From Macrosoma leucophasiata (lineage: Eukaryota; Arthropoda; Insecta; Lepidoptera; Hedylidae): DNA of 64,000 bases. The translations under genes were made by a program, and so were the position numbers. Shown here in pieces: positions 62,094 to 64,000 of this stretch (position 1 is its first letter; each line of letters opens with the position of its first letter). Below the pieces are notes generated by a model that ran no database searches, was not told the origin of the DNA, and was given only the letters and a program-made list of their open reading frames with translations. The stretch lies in NCBI GenBank assembly GCA_036365455.1, contig JAWQUS010000011.1, positions 8,328,001-8,392,000 on the forward strand. The letters run 5' to 3'.

Positions 62094-62725
62094 AAAAAAA
62101 ACCGGACAAGTATCGAGTTTGACTCGCGTGGTGAGGGTTCCGTAATTTAAATAAATATTTTCGAAAATATTACAGATTTAAAATGCAGGGATATAGCGGT
62201 TACGGTGGCACCGGCAGGGGGGGTTATATTATTAAGAATTTTCGATTTAATTTGAATACTCAAACTTCTTACAGGTTTTCCAGTAATCTATAGGCAAAGA
62301 ATTATTTTCCATTTTTTTCAAAATTTTAAATTCAGTAGGTTCGGAGATAGGGGGAGAATGGTCAATTTTCGTCGTTCTTCTTAAATAACTTCAAATTTGT
62401 TTATGCAAAAATTATAAAAATATGTATCTGAGATGCTGACAACAACTTCTTTCATTTGATATGTCACACGACACAGTTTACGATTTTTTTTAAAATTTTC
62501 TGATTTACTCAGAAAATGTTTAACCCTGTTTAAAATGTATTATTTTACTTGACGTGTTCATCTTTGGGTCACCAATTTACATATATTCATCAAATTTCAA
62601 CTCAATCGGTCGAGTAGTTTCGGAGAAAATTGGCTGTGTCAGACGGACAGACAGACAGACAGACAGACGCACGAGTGATCCTATAAGGGTTCCATTTTTC
62701 CTTTTAAGGTACGGAACCCTAAAAA
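62094..62725 (+). repeat. Family F repeat, copy 2 (about 630 bp)
   Basis: AAAACCGGACAAGTATCGAG to TACGGAACCCTAAAAA, with GACA units at 62644-62668. Opposite orientation to 22662-23284. Confidence 0.8.
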
Positions 62726-63395
62726 CGATGAGTGTTAAACAAGTGATACATTCTCAATCGATTTCAATTAACATTCTCAAAACTTTACGAAGTCATGATT
62801 AAATGAATAAATAGTTTTGTTATACTAATTTTACACGTGATTGAGTTCCGGTGATGATATACCAGATCACGTCACTACCACTAGATTACATTTGTGCATC
62901 CTGTGACAAGTGATATAACTCGAGTTTTTATAATTTTTACATGGAGATGATCATAAAAAAACTACAATTTTTCTGGTTTATTTCTCGTCTTTCGATCTAC
63001 TACAGTTTCGGAGATAATTTTGTGCAAAGTTATATAATTCGCAAGATTTTTGCAAAACAATCTGAAGGTTGTACTGGCCCAACACTACGCCGCAGATATT
63101 TCAGCCGTTAGCTCACACAAAATTTGTGCATGCGGCTCTCAAACAACAAAATATAACCTTTTCCTTTTTTTTGTTTAGATCCTGAGGCAGACAGAAGGCC
63201 AGTATTATAGGCTCTTTAAAAGATCTCTCAATTCTATTATATCCGATTTTTCTCTTGTATCACATAATAATATCAGAGGAGGCACAGAACCTCAGACACT
63301 CTTTCTAAATAAAATGATTGTTTATGTATACAGCCCTACCACGGCAGTGTGAGTGAGGACAGACCTGTGATTTATTTAAATTAATGATTATAAGC
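62726..63395. other. No recognisable feature
   Basis: AT-rich; no gene, tRNA or known repeat. Confidence 0.45.
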
Positions 63396-63555
63396 GTTCC
63401 CTCGGAGCTACAATATGGGGTTCTTAAAAAATGGCGTCAGGACTGGCAGCGCGTTGGCGACGCCCCTGGTGTTGCAAATGTTCATAGGCGACGGTGACTA
63501 CTGTCTATCAGGTGGCCCGTCTGGTTATCGGTCAATCCTTTGACATAAAAAAAAA
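63396..63555 (+). mobile_element. 3' fragment of the 28.6-kb LINE family
   Basis: Starts GTTCCCTCGGAGCTACAATA and ends TTTGACAT plus A9. Relative to 30905-31075 it has a deletion (GGCGTCAGGACTGGC) and point changes. Confidence 0.85.
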
Positions 63556-63754
63556 CAGTCGTTAAAATTATGTTTTAATGTGGAAATGTTAGCATCGTCA
63601 ATATTGTAATATGATAATGTAATCTAAACAAGTTAACAAATGGTATGAAAGTGCTGCATAGATAATATATTATTACAATGTAAATATCCTATTTGTTAAC
63701 AATCATCAATCGGTAACTACTTTATTTTCGCCATAAACTATTTTATCTAAGTTA

Positions 63755-63856
63755 AATGGGATTGTCTGTTTGTAATATAAAAATAACAACTTTTTACTAA
63801 ATGTATATGTATGTATAAACGGTACATATGAGAAAAATAACACTTTTTACAATTAT

Positions 63857-63887
<31 letters not shown>

Positions 63888-64000
63888 TGGGTTGATCTCG
63901 GGAACGGCTGGTCCGATTTCGACGGGACTGTCACTGGCAGATAGCATTTATAATAAGGCGTAACTTAAGCTACTTTTATACTAGCTGCGCCAACGACTTC
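63755..64000 (+). repeat. Family E (Helitron-like), cut by the window edge
   Basis: ATTGTCTGTTTGTAATAT, a TGTCTG tract, GGAACGGCTGGTCCGATTTC, then ACTAGCTGCGCCAACGACTT at the edge, which begins an inverted terminus. Confidence 0.7.

Overview
The window looks like intron and intergenic DNA from a moth or butterfly (Lepidoptera). It is AT-rich, has no bacterial-style operons and almost no long ORFs, and is packed with repeats. The repeat types fit an insect of this order: tRNA-headed SINEs, short elements with A|TC...CTAG|T Helitron-like boundaries, TCTG/GACA-associated repeats, and a short interstitial TTAGG (insect telomere) tract. Assignment to Lepidoptera rests on remembered repeat style, not on a database search. 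LAYOUT: 0-14 kb holds a GC-rich block, several retroposons, a decayed non-LTR reverse transcriptase, hAT-type and Harbinger-like non-autonomous DNA elements and foldback sequences. 14.1-18.0 kb is a four-fold diverged local duplication carrying a hAT element and a tandem SINE array. 19-28 kb is a mosaic of SINEs, Helitron-like elements and a 630-bp repeat. 28.6-31.1 kb is a 5'-truncated non-LTR retrotransposon with an uninterrupted reverse transcriptase frame. 35.3-44.1 kb carries the only convincing host gene sequence: three minus-strand exons (35295-35366, 37873-37995, 44028-44116) that join in frame, all at phase-1 introns, and encode part of a CUB domain. 46.7-47.0 kb is a TATCGATA-rich tract. 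48388-56150 is an apparently intact BEL/Pao LTR retrotransposon with 914-bp LTRs that look identical, a 5-bp target duplication and one 1954-codon gag-pol frame. It lies inside a cluster of a local repeat (family K). 56-64 kb is again repeat mosaic with minisatellites and an RTE-type LINE remnant. REPEAT FAMILIES (names used below): A, about 280 bp, the most abundant at roughly 25-30 copies, with a hairpin-forming 5' head and a 3' tail resembling that of the 28.6-kb LINE; B, tRNA-headed SINE of about 310 bp; C, tRNA-headed SINE that occurs as a 308-bp tandem unit and as twin-primed insertions; D, 400-bp poly(A) retroposon; E, G, H, I and N, Helitron-like; F, 630-bp repeat ending in TACGGAACCCT; J, repeat starting AACCGACTTCGAAAAAA; K, local repeat around the BEL element; M, MITE-like. 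HOW IT FITS TOGETHER: autonomous non-LTR elements (the 28.6-kb LINE, the RTE remnant) probably supplied reverse transcriptase for families A-D. Boundaries of the short repeats are by eye and good to about 5-20 bp unless a target duplication is given. The most interesting observations are the repeated twin-priming signature of family C, the tetrameric SINE array inside one target duplication, the hairpin-headed family A with a LINE-like tail, and the young BEL element whose primer site matches tRNA-Tyr around a 2-nt bulge.
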